16,263 nucleotides of DNA from DASXTS01 sp036505275. GTDB taxonomy: Bacteria > Actinomycetota > Actinomycetes > Mycobacteriales > Pseudonocardiaceae. Under the pieces are notes generated by a model that searched no databases, was not told the DNA's origin, and saw only the letters and a program-made list of their open reading frames with translations. Shown here piece by piece: positions 9,383 through 15,654 of the stretch (positions are counted from its first letter, which is position 1; each line of letters opens with the position of its first letter). The stretch spans positions 1 through 16,263 of the forward strand of contig DASXTS010000078.1 of NCBI GenBank assembly GCA_036505275.1, written 5' to 3'. The translations under genes were made by a program, and so were the position numbers.

Positions 9383-10234
9383 CTAGGCGAGGAAGGAAGC
9401 CACCTCGGCCAACACAACGGGGTCGCGCAGCAGGCGGCGATGACCGAGGCCGGTGGTGCTCAACAGGGTGGCCCGAGGCCACGCGTCGGCGATTGCCGAG
9501 CCGTCCGACCATGGCACCTCTCGGTCGTCGACGTCATGCACCACCAGCAGCGGCGGCGTGTCCAGCTCGGCGGCGACCCGTGGCACGTCGAAATCGGCGA
9601 GCGGCACGCTGACTCGGCGCTCGGCTCTGGCGCGCGTGCGCGCCAGCACCCGCCGGCCGAAGCCGAGGCCGCGGACGACCATGCCGAGGTAGGGCGCCGG
9701 GTTGGCCGGCGGCGCGACGAACACGACCCGGTCGGCCTTGACTCCCGCGCGCAATGCCCACGCCGTGGCCGGGGCACCGAGCGAGTGGGCGATCACCCCG
9801 GCCGGCGGTCCGTACACGTCGGCCACCGCGGCCAGCACCTCGGCCATCTCGACCAGCGTGCTGCGCCGCGGGCCGAGCGCGCCGCGGTCGGACTCGCCGT
9901 GGCTGAGCGAGTCGTACGCGACCACCCGGTACCCGCGCTCGACCAGCGGCCGCACGAATGCCACCAACTGCCCGCCCCAGCCACCCCAGCCGTGCACCAG
10001 GTAGACGGGCCGGCCGTCGCCCCAGCTCTGGCCGCGGACGGTCCGGCCCCCGACCGTGATCACGAACGGCTCGCCGATCGCGGCCGGGCCGCCATTGCGG
10101 TCGGTGGGGACCGTGGGCACGGTGAACCACCGCCGCTCCGCGATCACCGCCCCCAGCGCCGGTGCCCACCGTTCCACCGCGCCGGCCGCCGTCGCCGTCA
10201 TAGAACGAACGATCGTGCTATTTTTGGTCGACAT
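9383..10234 (-). CDS. Alpha/beta-hydrolase fold protein
   Basis: The 283-residue protein fits the alpha/beta-hydrolase fold. It has an oxyanion-hole motif YLVHGWGGWGG (78-88), a nucleophile elbow AHSLGAP with Ser151, the acid in HDVDDREVP (probably D237) and His265 in GLGHRRLL, so a complete triad is present. Such enzymes are usually esterases or lipases; the substrate is unknown. I choose ATG 10234, preceded by AGGGAGACGGG. A longer reading frame runs upstream through the TetR gene but has no support. A second ATG at 10201 lies just after a copy of the TetR operator candidate (10203-10221). It lies 47 bp downstream of the tetR gene on the same strand, so the two probably form an operon. Confidence 0.82.
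   Translation of the reverse strand: MSTKNSTIVRSMTATAAGAVERWAPALGAVIAERRWFTVPTVPTDRNGGPAAIGEPFVITVGGRTVRGQSWGDGRPVYLVHGWGGWGGQLVAFVRPLVERGYRVVAYDSLSHGESDRGALGPRRSTLVEMAEVLAAVADVYGPPAGVIAHSLGAPATAWALRAGVKADRVVFVAPPANPAPYLGMVVRGLGFGRRVLARTRARAERRVSVPLADFDVPRVAAELDTPPLLVVHDVDDREVPWSDGSAIADAWPRATLLSTTGLGHRRLLRDPVVLAEVASFLA
10203..10221. promoter_or_regulatory. TetR operator candidate, copy inside hydrolase 5' end
   Basis: These 19 bases are the exact reverse complement of 10877-10895 at the tetR start. The site lies between the hydrolase ATG at 10234 and a second ATG at 10201. Its core ACGATCGT is palindromic. It could control an internal promoter of the hydrolase gene or block elongation. TetR binding is inferred. 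Confidence 0.55.
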
Positions 10235-10281
10235 CCCGTCTCCCTGTGAGTGGCAAATGGTGTCAGAGCACCAAACGGCGC

Positions 10282-10878
10282 TCACGACCCCTTGGCGTCG
10301 GCGAGCAATCCCTCGAACGCGCGGCGGGCTCGCTGCGCCGCCTTCGGGTCGCCAAGCAAACGGCTGTACGAGTGGTAGCTGAGCATCACGCCGTTCAGGT
10401 CGTAGGCGAACTGCTCGGCGTCGGCATCGGCGCTGAAGTGGCCCTCCCGGATTCCGGTACGGAACACTTGGGCGATGGTGTCCATCCAGTCCCGTTGGCC
10501 GCTGACCAACTCGTCGCGGACCGGCCCCGGCTGGTCGTCGAGCTCCATTTGAGCCGCGACGAAGAGGCACCCGCCGGGCCGCGAGTCCCACTCCAGCCAG
10601 CGCTCGAAGAGCTCGCGCAGGCGCGGCACGCCGCGCGGCCGCAGCAGCGCGGGACGCACCACGGCGTCCACGAACCGCCTGCGGGTGTGCCCCAGCACCT
10701 CGAGTTGCAGCTGTTCCTTGCTCTTGAAATGGGCGAACAGGCCGCTCTTCGACAGTTCGGTGCGCGCAGCCAGCGAGCCGATGGTCAGGCCGCCGAGCCC
10801 GACCTGGCTGGCCTGCGCCGCCGCCTCGTCCAGAATGACCTGTCTCGTAGCCTCGCCCTTGCCCACGATGTCATTCAT
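10282..10878 (-). CDS. TetR-family transcriptional regulator
   Basis: This is a 198-residue regulator with an N-terminal TetR helix-turn-helix: EATRQVILDEAAAQASQVGLGG followed by LTIGSLAARTELSKSGLFAHF and KSKEQLQLEVL (about 9-62). The C-terminal helical domain includes RPGGCLFVAAQMELDDQPGPVRD, typical of TetR members with a C-terminal ligand pocket. I choose ATG 10878; an upstream extension in the same frame runs through the intergenic region and shows no conserved sequence. There is no Shine-Dalgarno sequence, so the mRNA may be leaderless. The start codon overlaps the 19-bp operator candidate (10877-10895), which fits autorepression. It is cotranscribed with the hydrolase downstream and divergent from the Fe-S oxidoreductase gene, which may also be a target. 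The ligand is unknown. Confidence 0.9.
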   Translation of the reverse strand: MNDIVGKGEATRQVILDEAAAQASQVGLGGLTIGSLAARTELSKSGLFAHFKSKEQLQLEVLGHTRRRFVDAVVRPALLRPRGVPRLRELFERWLEWDSRPGGCLFVAAQMELDDQPGPVRDELVSGQRDWMDTIAQVFRTGIREGHFSADADAEQFAYDLNGVMLSYHSYSRLLGDPKAAQRARRAFEGLLADAKGS

Positions 10879-10895
10879 AGCACGATCGTTCGTTC
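10877..10895. promoter_or_regulatory. TetR operator candidate at the tetR start
   Basis: ATAGCACGATCGTTCGTTC lies across the tetR start codon and is repeated exactly, in inverted orientation, at 10203-10221. The centre ACGATCGT is palindromic, as expected for a dimeric TetR protein. Its position would let the regulator block its own promoter. The adjacent divergent gene begins only 84 bp away. Confidence 0.65.
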
Positions 10896-10978
10896 CGGCG
10901 CTAGACCCAAGACGTCGAGCGCGACGCTGCTCACGAAGGGCCTTAACTAGTAGGTAACCAGGCGTAGGCTTCCTGGCC

Positions 10979-13183
10979 GTGGTGCTGCGACTTGTCCTCG
11001 GCCTGCTGATGACCGCGCTGGTACTCGTCCTGTCCGTCAGGCGGGTCCGGTGGCTGAACCGGCTGATCCGGTCCGGCCAGCCGGCGACCGGGCGCACCGA
11101 AGACGTGGGCGCACGGCTGCGGGCGCAGTTGGCGGAGGTCTTCGGTCAGCAGCGGTTGCTGCGCTGGTCGGTGCCGGGCCTGGCGCACTTCTTCACGTTC
11201 TGGGGTTTCGTCGTTCTCGGCACGGTGTACCTGGAGGCCTACGGCACCCTCTTCGACGACGACTTCCACATCCCGCTGATCGGCCGCTGGCCGGTGCTCG
11301 GCTTCGTGCAGGACCTCTTCGCGATCGCGGTGCTGGTCGCCGTCATCACGTTCGCTGTGATCCGCATTCAGCAGGCGCCGCGCCGCCGCGAGCGCGCTTC
11401 CCGGTTCTACGGCTCACATCTCGGCGGCGCGTGGCTGATCCTCTTCATGATCTTCAACGTGATCTGGACGTACCTGCTGTTCCGCGGCTCGGCGGTCAAC
11501 ACGGGCCGGTTCCCGTATTCGTCCGGTGCCTTCGCCTCTGAGCTGGCCGGGTGGGCGCTTCGCCCGTTGGGCGCCTCCGAGGTGCTGGAGTCCGTGGGGC
11601 TGCTGCTGCACATCGGCGTGATGCTCGCGTTCCTGCTGATCGTGCTGCACTCCAAGCACCTGCACATCGGCCTCGCGCCGCTCAACGTCACGACCAAGCG
11701 GCTGCCGGACGGGCTCGGGCCGCTGCTGCCCATGGAGTCGGGCGGCAAGCCGATCAACTTCGAGGAGGCCGATCCGGAAACCGACCTCTTCGGCCGCGGC
11801 AAGATCGAGGACTTCACCTGGAAGGGCATGCTCGACTTCGCCACCTGCACCGAGTGCGGCCGCTGTCAGTCCCAGTGCCCGGCGTGGAACACCGGCAAGC
11901 CGCTGTCGCCCAAGCTCGTGATCATGGACCTGCGCGACCACCTGTTCGCCAAGGCGCCGTACATCCTCGGCGAGCGCGAGGTGCCCGGCGAGGGCGGTTA
12001 CGTGGAGACCGCTCGGGTGCCGGGGCACGGCGCCGTGCCAGAGTCCGGCTTCCCGCGGGTGCCTGGCTCCGGGCCGGAGCAGGCCACCCGACCGCTGGTG
12101 GGCACGGCCGAGCAGGGCGGGGTTATCGACCCTGACGTGCTGTGGTCCTGCACGACGTGCGGCGCGTGCGTCGAGCAGTGTCCGGTCGACATCGAGCACG
12201 TCGACCACATCGTGGACATGCGCCGGTACCAGGTGATGATCGAGTCGGAGTTCCCGACCGAGTTGGGGGCGCTGTTCCGCAACCTGGAGAACAAGGGCAA
12301 CCCCTGGGGCCAGAACGCCCGCGACCGTCTACAGTGGACGGAGGGGCTGCCGTTCGACGTGCCGGTGTTCGACGGGAGTTTGGCCGACGACGTCGAATAC
12401 CTGTTCTGGGTCGGCTGCGCCGGGGCCTTCGACGACGGCCCACGCCGTACCACCCGTGCGGTGGCCGAACTGCTGCACATGGCCGGCGTGACCTACGTCG
12501 TGCTGGGGCCGGAGGAGACCTGCACCGGCGATCCGGCCAGGCGTTCCGGCAACGAGTTCCTCTTCCAGATGCTCGCGCAGCAGAACGTCGAGGTGCTGAA
12601 CGCGGTCTTCGAGGACCGCGCGGCCGGCCGCCGGAAGATCGTCGTCACCTGCCCGCACTGCTTCAACACCCTCGGCCGGGAGTACCCGCAGCTCGGCGGG
12701 CACTACGAGGTCGTGCACCACACCCAGCTGCTGAACAAGCTGGTCCGCGAGCGGCGGCTGGTGCCCGTATCCGCGCTCGCCGAGGACGTCACCTACCACG
12801 ACCCGTGCTACCTCGGCCGGCACAACAAGGTGTACTCGCCGCCCCGCGAGCTGGTCACCGCCGCCGGCGCGTCGCTGCGGGAAATGCCCCGGCATGCCGA
12901 CCGCGCCCTGTGCTGCGGCGCCGGCGGGGCGCGCATGTGGATGGAGGAGCGGATCGGCAAGCGGATCAACCACGAGCGCATCGACGAGGCGCTCAGCACC
13001 AACCCAACGAAGATCGCCACCGGCTGCCCGTTCTGCCGCGTGATGCTCACCGACGGCCTCACCGACCGCAAGAACACCGGTGCCGCCGCGGAGTCCGTCG
13101 AGATCGCCGACGTGGCCCAGCTCCTGCTCGCCGCGGTGCAGCGCGGCGATGGCGCGTCTCCAAGTACCGCCATTGCGGAGTAG
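10979..13183 (+). CDS. Membrane-bound Fe-S oxidoreductase with NarI-like, 4Fe-4S and CCG domains (Rv0338c-like)
   Basis: The 734-residue protein combines an N-terminal membrane part with cytoplasmic Fe-S modules. Hydrophobic segments are near 4-20, 66-85, 107-130, 150-169 and 203-223. His70, His211 and His224/His227 are candidate haem b ligands, as in NarI-type domains. Two ferredoxin-type clusters follow: C290-C293-C296-C300 and C391-C394-C397-C401. The C-terminal half has two CCG domains, with cysteines in WVGC (480), ETC (515), TCPHC (558/561) and then HDPC (610), CCGAGG (645/646) and GCPFC (683/686). This layout is that of heterodisulfide-reductase-like proteins and mycobacterial Rv0338c, probably passing electrons between the quinone pool and a soluble partner. 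The true substrate is unknown. The start is GTG 10979 or the next GTG; an in-frame stop at 10955 rules out much extension, and no strong ribosome binding site is visible. It is divergent from tetR. Confidence 0.9.
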   Translation: MVLRLVLGLLMTALVLVLSVRRVRWLNRLIRSGQPATGRTEDVGARLRAQLAEVFGQQRLLRWSVPGLAHFFTFWGFVVLGTVYLEAYGTLFDDDFHIPLIGRWPVLGFVQDLFAIAVLVAVITFAVIRIQQAPRRRERASRFYGSHLGGAWLILFMIFNVIWTYLLFRGSAVNTGRFPYSSGAFASELAGWALRPLGASEVLESVGLLLHIGVMLAFLLIVLHSKHLHIGLAPLNVTTKRLPDGLGPLLPMESGGKPINFEEADPETDLFGRGKIEDFTWKGMLDFATCTECGRCQSQCPAWNTGKPLSPKLVIMDLRDHLFAKAPYILGEREVPGEGGYVETARVPGHGAVPESGFPRVPGSGPEQATRPLVGTAEQGGVIDPDVLWSCTTCGACVEQCPVDIEHVDHIVDMRRYQVMIESEFPTELGALFRNLENKGNPWGQNARDRLQWTEGLPFDVPVFDGSLADDVEYLFWVGCAGAFDDGPRRTTRAVAELLHMAGVTYVVLGPEETCTGDPARRSGNEFLFQMLAQQNVEVLNAVFEDRAAGRRKIVVTCPHCFNTLGREYPQLGGHYEVVHHTQLLNKLVRERRLVPVSALAEDVTYHDPCYLGRHNKVYSPPRELVTAAGASLREMPRHADRALCCGAGGARMWMEERIGKRINHERIDEALSTNPTKIATGCPFCRVMLTDGLTDRKNTGAAAESVEIADVAQLLLAAVQRGDGASPSTAIAE

Positions 13184-13259
13184 TTGGGCCTTTAACTACC
13201 ACCATTCCTCGTGCCGCGCTGCTGGCTGGGCCGCTGGTGGCTGGCAGCCGGCGGGGCGG

Positions 13260-13481
13260 TGCTGCTCCGGTACCGCGAGCCGGCCCCGCGCCGTGCCGTA
13301 CGGGTGCTCCGCCGGGCCGGACAGCCGGAATACGCCCAGTTGTCCGATCTTCATCCCCCCGGCCACAGCGTGATCGGCAGGTTGGCCACGCTGGACAGCT
13401 CCACGGTGACGTGCCCGCTGAACACGGGATGGATGAATCCGCCGTCGAGCGGGTCAGCAGCCGCAGCCGCCCGAGGCTCGA
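13260..13481 (-). pseudogene. Decayed 3' fragment of a dCTP deaminase gene, inverted relative to dcd
   Basis: Read on the minus strand from 13481, the sequence encodes SSLGRLRLLTRSTA, then after a one-base deletion FIHPVFSGHVTVELSSVANL and PITLWPG. After two extra bases in a run of six G (13355-13360) it continues MKIGQLGVFRLSGPAEHPYGTA, and after a further shift AGSRY. This parallels the C-extein of the dcd gene at 13551-15173 (SSLGRLGLLTHSTAGFIDPG and so on), so it is a homologue with at least three frame disruptions and Asp-to-His in the FIDPGF motif. No N-terminal half is present. It is diverged at the DNA level, not a recent exact copy. It lies in the 367-bp gap between the Fe-S oxidoreductase and dcd, where I see no other gene. 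Confidence 0.85.
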
Positions 13482-13538
13482 CCGCGTAACGCCGTCACCA
13501 CTGCGGACAAGTTCCGTCGCATGGGCCGCATGGGTCGA

Positions 13539-13550
13539 TAGCCTGCCGCT
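13539..13550 (+). promoter_or_regulatory. Possible leaderless promoter of dcd
   Basis: TAGCCT (13539-13544) fits the actinobacterial -10 pattern TANNNT and ends 6 nt before the GTG start of dcd, so transcription could begin at the start codon. No Shine-Dalgarno sequence is present and no good -35 is seen. This is a weak call based on spacing. Confidence 0.35.
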
Positions 13551-15173
13551 GTGCTGCTCTCCGACCGTGACATCCAGGCCGAGCTCGACGCCGGGCGGGT
13601 CGTGATCGATCCTTACGACCGCGAGATGCTCCAGCCCTCCAGTGTCGACGTTCGGCTCGACCGCTTCTTCCGGGTCTTCGAGAATCATCGGTACCCGCAT
13701 ATCGACCCCGCCTGCGAGCAGCCGGACCTTACCCGAATGGTCGAGCCGCAGGGTGACGAGCCGTTCATCCTGCACCCCGGGGAGTTCGTGCTCGCGTCCT
13801 CGTACGAGTCGGTCACGCTACCTGACGACGTCGCTGCCCGACTGGAGGGCAAAGCGCTGGCTCTGGACACCGAAGTGCCCACCCCATCGGGATGGCGAAC
13901 GATGGGCGACCTGCGACCTGGCGACTTCGTATTCGACGAACGCGGCCAGTCTTGCCTCGTCATCAGTGCCACCGATGTGCTACTGCGTCGCCCATGCCGC
14001 CGGGTGCTGTTGTCCGACGGGACCACGATCGTGGCCGACGTTGGTCACCGCTGGCTTACCTCGACCAAGGCTGAACGAAAGCGCGGTGCCGCGGCGAACA
14101 TCAGGACCACGGCTCAGATCCAGGCGAGCCTGCGATGCCGCGATGAGTGGCAGCACCACATCGCGCTCTGTGCTCCGGTTCAATACCCGGAACAGAGTTT
14201 GCCAATCGATCCGTACGTCTTCGGAATATGGCTGGGCGACGGCACCACCAACAAGGCCGAGGTGACCGTGGGAGCCCGGGACGATGACGTGATCCTTGGC
14301 GAAATCCGCGCCGCCGGCTACGCCGTATGGCCGGCGACTAACCCCCATTCTTTTCGCATCGGCGGTACCTGCCCAGGGCGCGTTGGTCGCCTTCGGGACG
14401 CGCGCACTGGTCGTTACACCGGCGACGGATCGCTGTCTACCACCCTGCGTACCATCGGTGTTCTGCGCGACAAGCACGTGCCGCACCGCTACCTTATCGG
14501 TAGCGTGGCGCAACGGCTTGCCCTCTTGCAGGGTCTCATGGACTCGGATGGGCACGTCGACAACTACGGCCGATGCGAGTTCGTGAGCTGCCGTGAAGCC
14601 TTGGCAGACGCGGTTGTGGAGCTAGCCGCAAGTCTTGGCCTGCGCCCGACTAAGCGCAAGAAACGGGCGCTGCTCAATGGTGTCGACTGTGGTTTGGCCT
14701 ACCAGGTGAAGTTCACACCAAGGCTCGCGGTATTCCGGCTTGCTAGGAAGCTGGCCAGAGTCAAGGCGGACCACCACGCCCATCGCCATCGAGCCATTGT
14801 CGGCATCGAGCCGATGCCGAGCGTGCCGGTCCGTTGCATCCAGGTGGCCTCCCCTCGTGGACTGTTCCTGGTCGGCCGAACCTACGTCCCGACCCACAAC
14901 TCCTCGCTTGGCCGCCTCGGCCTGCTGACCCATTCGACCGCCGGGTTCATCGATCCCGGTTTCACCGGCCACGTGACTCTCGAGCTGTCCAATGTAGCCA
15001 CGCTGCCGATCAAGCTGTGGCCGGGTATGAAGATCGGGCAGATGTGCTTCTTCCGATTGTCGTCTGCTGCCGAGCACCCCTATGGCTCCGCGCAGGCCGG
15101 GTCGCGGTACCAGGGCCAGCGCGGACCGACTCCGTCACGCTCGTTCCAGAATTTTCATCGCACCAAGATCTGA
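13551..15173 (+). CDS. dcd: dCTP deaminase interrupted by an intein
   Basis: The 540-residue precursor consists of Dcd residues 1-101, a 349-residue intein (102-450) and Dcd residues 451-540. Spliced, it would give a normal 191-residue enzyme that deaminates dCTP to dUTP in thymidylate supply; the M. tuberculosis homologue also hydrolyses dUTP to dUMP. N-extein motifs are MLLSDRDIQAELDAGRVVIDP, QPSSVDVRLDRFFRVF and FILHPGEFVLASS. The C-extein has SSLGRLGLLTHSTAGFIDPG, GHVTLELSN with the expected catalytic Glu (478), MKIGQMCFFRL and YQGQRGPTPSRSFQNF. The intein splits the phosphate-binding motif EGK/SSLGR, so the unspliced protein should be inactive and splicing is required for function. The start is GTG 13551 at the usual N-terminus. 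tRNA-Gly follows 155 bp downstream. Confidence 0.95.
   Translation: MLLSDRDIQAELDAGRVVIDPYDREMLQPSSVDVRLDRFFRVFENHRYPHIDPACEQPDLTRMVEPQGDEPFILHPGEFVLASSYESVTLPDDVAARLEGKALALDTEVPTPSGWRTMGDLRPGDFVFDERGQSCLVISATDVLLRRPCRRVLLSDGTTIVADVGHRWLTSTKAERKRGAAANIRTTAQIQASLRCRDEWQHHIALCAPVQYPEQSLPIDPYVFGIWLGDGTTNKAEVTVGARDDDVILGEIRAAGYAVWPATNPHSFRIGGTCPGRVGRLRDARTGRYTGDGSLSTTLRTIGVLRDKHVPHRYLIGSVAQRLALLQGLMDSDGHVDNYGRCEFVSCREALADAVVELAASLGLRPTKRKKRALLNGVDCGLAYQVKFTPRLAVFRLARKLARVKADHHAHRHRAIVGIEPMPSVPVRCIQVASPRGLFLVGRTYVPTHNSSLGRLGLLTHSTAGFIDPGFTGHVTLELSNVATLPIKLWPGMKIGQMCFFRLSSAAEHPYGSAQAGSRYQGQRGPTPSRSFQNFHRTKI
13854..14900 (+). other. Intein in Dcd, class 3-like, with LAGLIDADG homing endonuclease
   Basis: The intein (349 aa; precursor residues 102-450) begins ALALDTEVPTPSGWRTMGDL, the usual block A but with Ala in place of Cys/Ser at position 1. 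Block B reads VADVGHRWLT with His166 and Trp168; the usual Thr of TxxH is absent. Block F reads VRCIQV with Cys429 where class 1 inteins have Asp, and the end is VPTHN followed by +1 Ser451. Ala1, Trp at B:12, Cys at F:4 and a hydroxyl +1 residue are the marks of class 3 inteins, in which the block F Cys makes the first branched intermediate. The endonuclease part has FGIWLGDG (Asp230) and LLQGLMDSDG (Asp333), both LAGLIDADG motifs with their acidic residues. The region appears less GC-rich in codon choice than the flanking exteins, which fits horizontal arrival. Confidence 0.9.
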
Positions 15174-15309
15174 CGTTGCCACCCGGCCCCGGGGTCCGGA
15201 TGCGGCCGTCCTGTCCAGCAGGCATGTCGGTGCGGCTTCCAGTCTCGTCCCGGTGACCCGCCACACCGAGGCCGCCGCGGGTGCGACCGCCGGCCCCGCG
15301 CTTCCCGTG

Positions 15310-15315
15310 TATGCT
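15310..15315 (+). promoter_or_regulatory. Possible -10 box of the tRNA-Gly gene
   Basis: TATGCT lies 13 bp before the tRNA 5' end, a suitable distance for a short precursor leader. No clear -35 is seen 16-18 bp upstream. The rest of the 155-bp gap after dcd (15174-15328) shows no other feature I can support. Confidence 0.4.
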
Positions 15316-15328
15316 CGTCGTCGCGTTC

Positions 15329-15399
15329 GCGGGCGTAGTTCATTGGTAGAACGACAGCTTCCCAAGCTGTAGAGGCGGGTTCGATTCCCGTCGCCCGCT
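15329..15399 (+). tRNA. tRNA-Gly (anticodon CCC)
   Basis: A complete cloverleaf can be drawn. The acceptor stem is GCGGGCG (15329-15335) with CGCCCGC (15392-15398) and discriminator T. The D arm is GTTC-ATTGGTA-GAAC. The anticodon arm is ACAGC-TTCCCAA-GCTGT with anticodon CCC, and the T arm is GCGGG-TTCGATT-CCCGT. CCA is not encoded. The anticodon reads GGG glycine codons. Its 3' end is a typical attachment site for tyrosine integrases, and an integrase relic lies just downstream. Confidence 0.96.
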
Positions 15400-15437
15400 C
15401 AAACACATCGCAGCACGTCAGGACGGGTGCAGCCCGA

Positions 15438-15600
15438 TCATGGGTCGGTTGCCTTCGGTGCCACGACGCACCGCTGAAGCGCGGTGATCTCACCCCACCG
15501 CAAGGAGCTGAACGCGCCGACGAGCACGAAGGCGCGGAACTTTCCGGTACGGCGCCAAGCAGGCGTCCAGCTGCCTCCGGCAAGTCATCGTTGACCCAGT
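15438..15600 (-). pseudogene. Tyrosine recombinase (integrase) remnant
   Basis: On the minus strand one frame encodes KFRAFVLVGAFSSLRWGE followed by ITALQR (about 15470-15542), closely matching the start of the catalytic domain of actinobacterial phage/ICE integrases (consensus like FRALVLLAAFTGLRWGELAALRR). It includes the catalytic Arg of the LRWGE motif. The frame runs into a stop at 15438-15440 soon afterwards and meets another stop upstream near 15600. The remaining catalytic His-x-x-Arg and Tyr motifs are not found in the 255-bp gap between the tRNA and the next gene. It is therefore a short relic, presumably of an element once integrated at the tRNA-Gly gene 39 bp away. No matching attachment-site repeat is visible in the window. 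Confidence 0.75.
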
Positions 15601-15654
15601 TCAGCCTGGGAGTCATCCTGCTACCACTCAGCGGTCCGAGAAGCGGGGTGTGCG

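Noticed and set aside
9123..9512. 129-codon minus-strand frame between the hydrolase and GntR genes
   Set aside because: It starts inside the hydrolase coding region in another frame, has no ribosome binding site or known motif, and runs into the operator palindrome.
9383..10591. 402-codon version of the hydrolase starting inside tetR
   Set aside because: The extra ~119 residues are out-of-frame tetR sequence. ATG 10234 has a ribosome binding site, and the alpha/beta-hydrolase homology begins after it.
13211..13489. Small plus-strand frame between the Fe-S oxidoreductase and dcd
   Set aside because: The opposite strand carries the recognisable dcd fragment, and the plus-strand frame has no motif of its own.
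13854..14900. Class 2 intein (Ala1, KlbA type) as the explanation for the missing N-terminal nucleophile
   Set aside because: Class 2 inteins are mostly KlbA inteins with Cys at +1. Here the +1 residue is Ser, and the Trp(B:12)/Cys(F:4) pair matches class 3 better.
15155..15616. A 153-codon minus-strand frame containing RATGIEPASTAWEAVVLPMNYARE
   Set aside because: This stretch is the antisense translation of the tRNA-Gly gene, a well-known source of falsely annotated proteins. The rest of the frame lies across the integrase remnant in a different frame.
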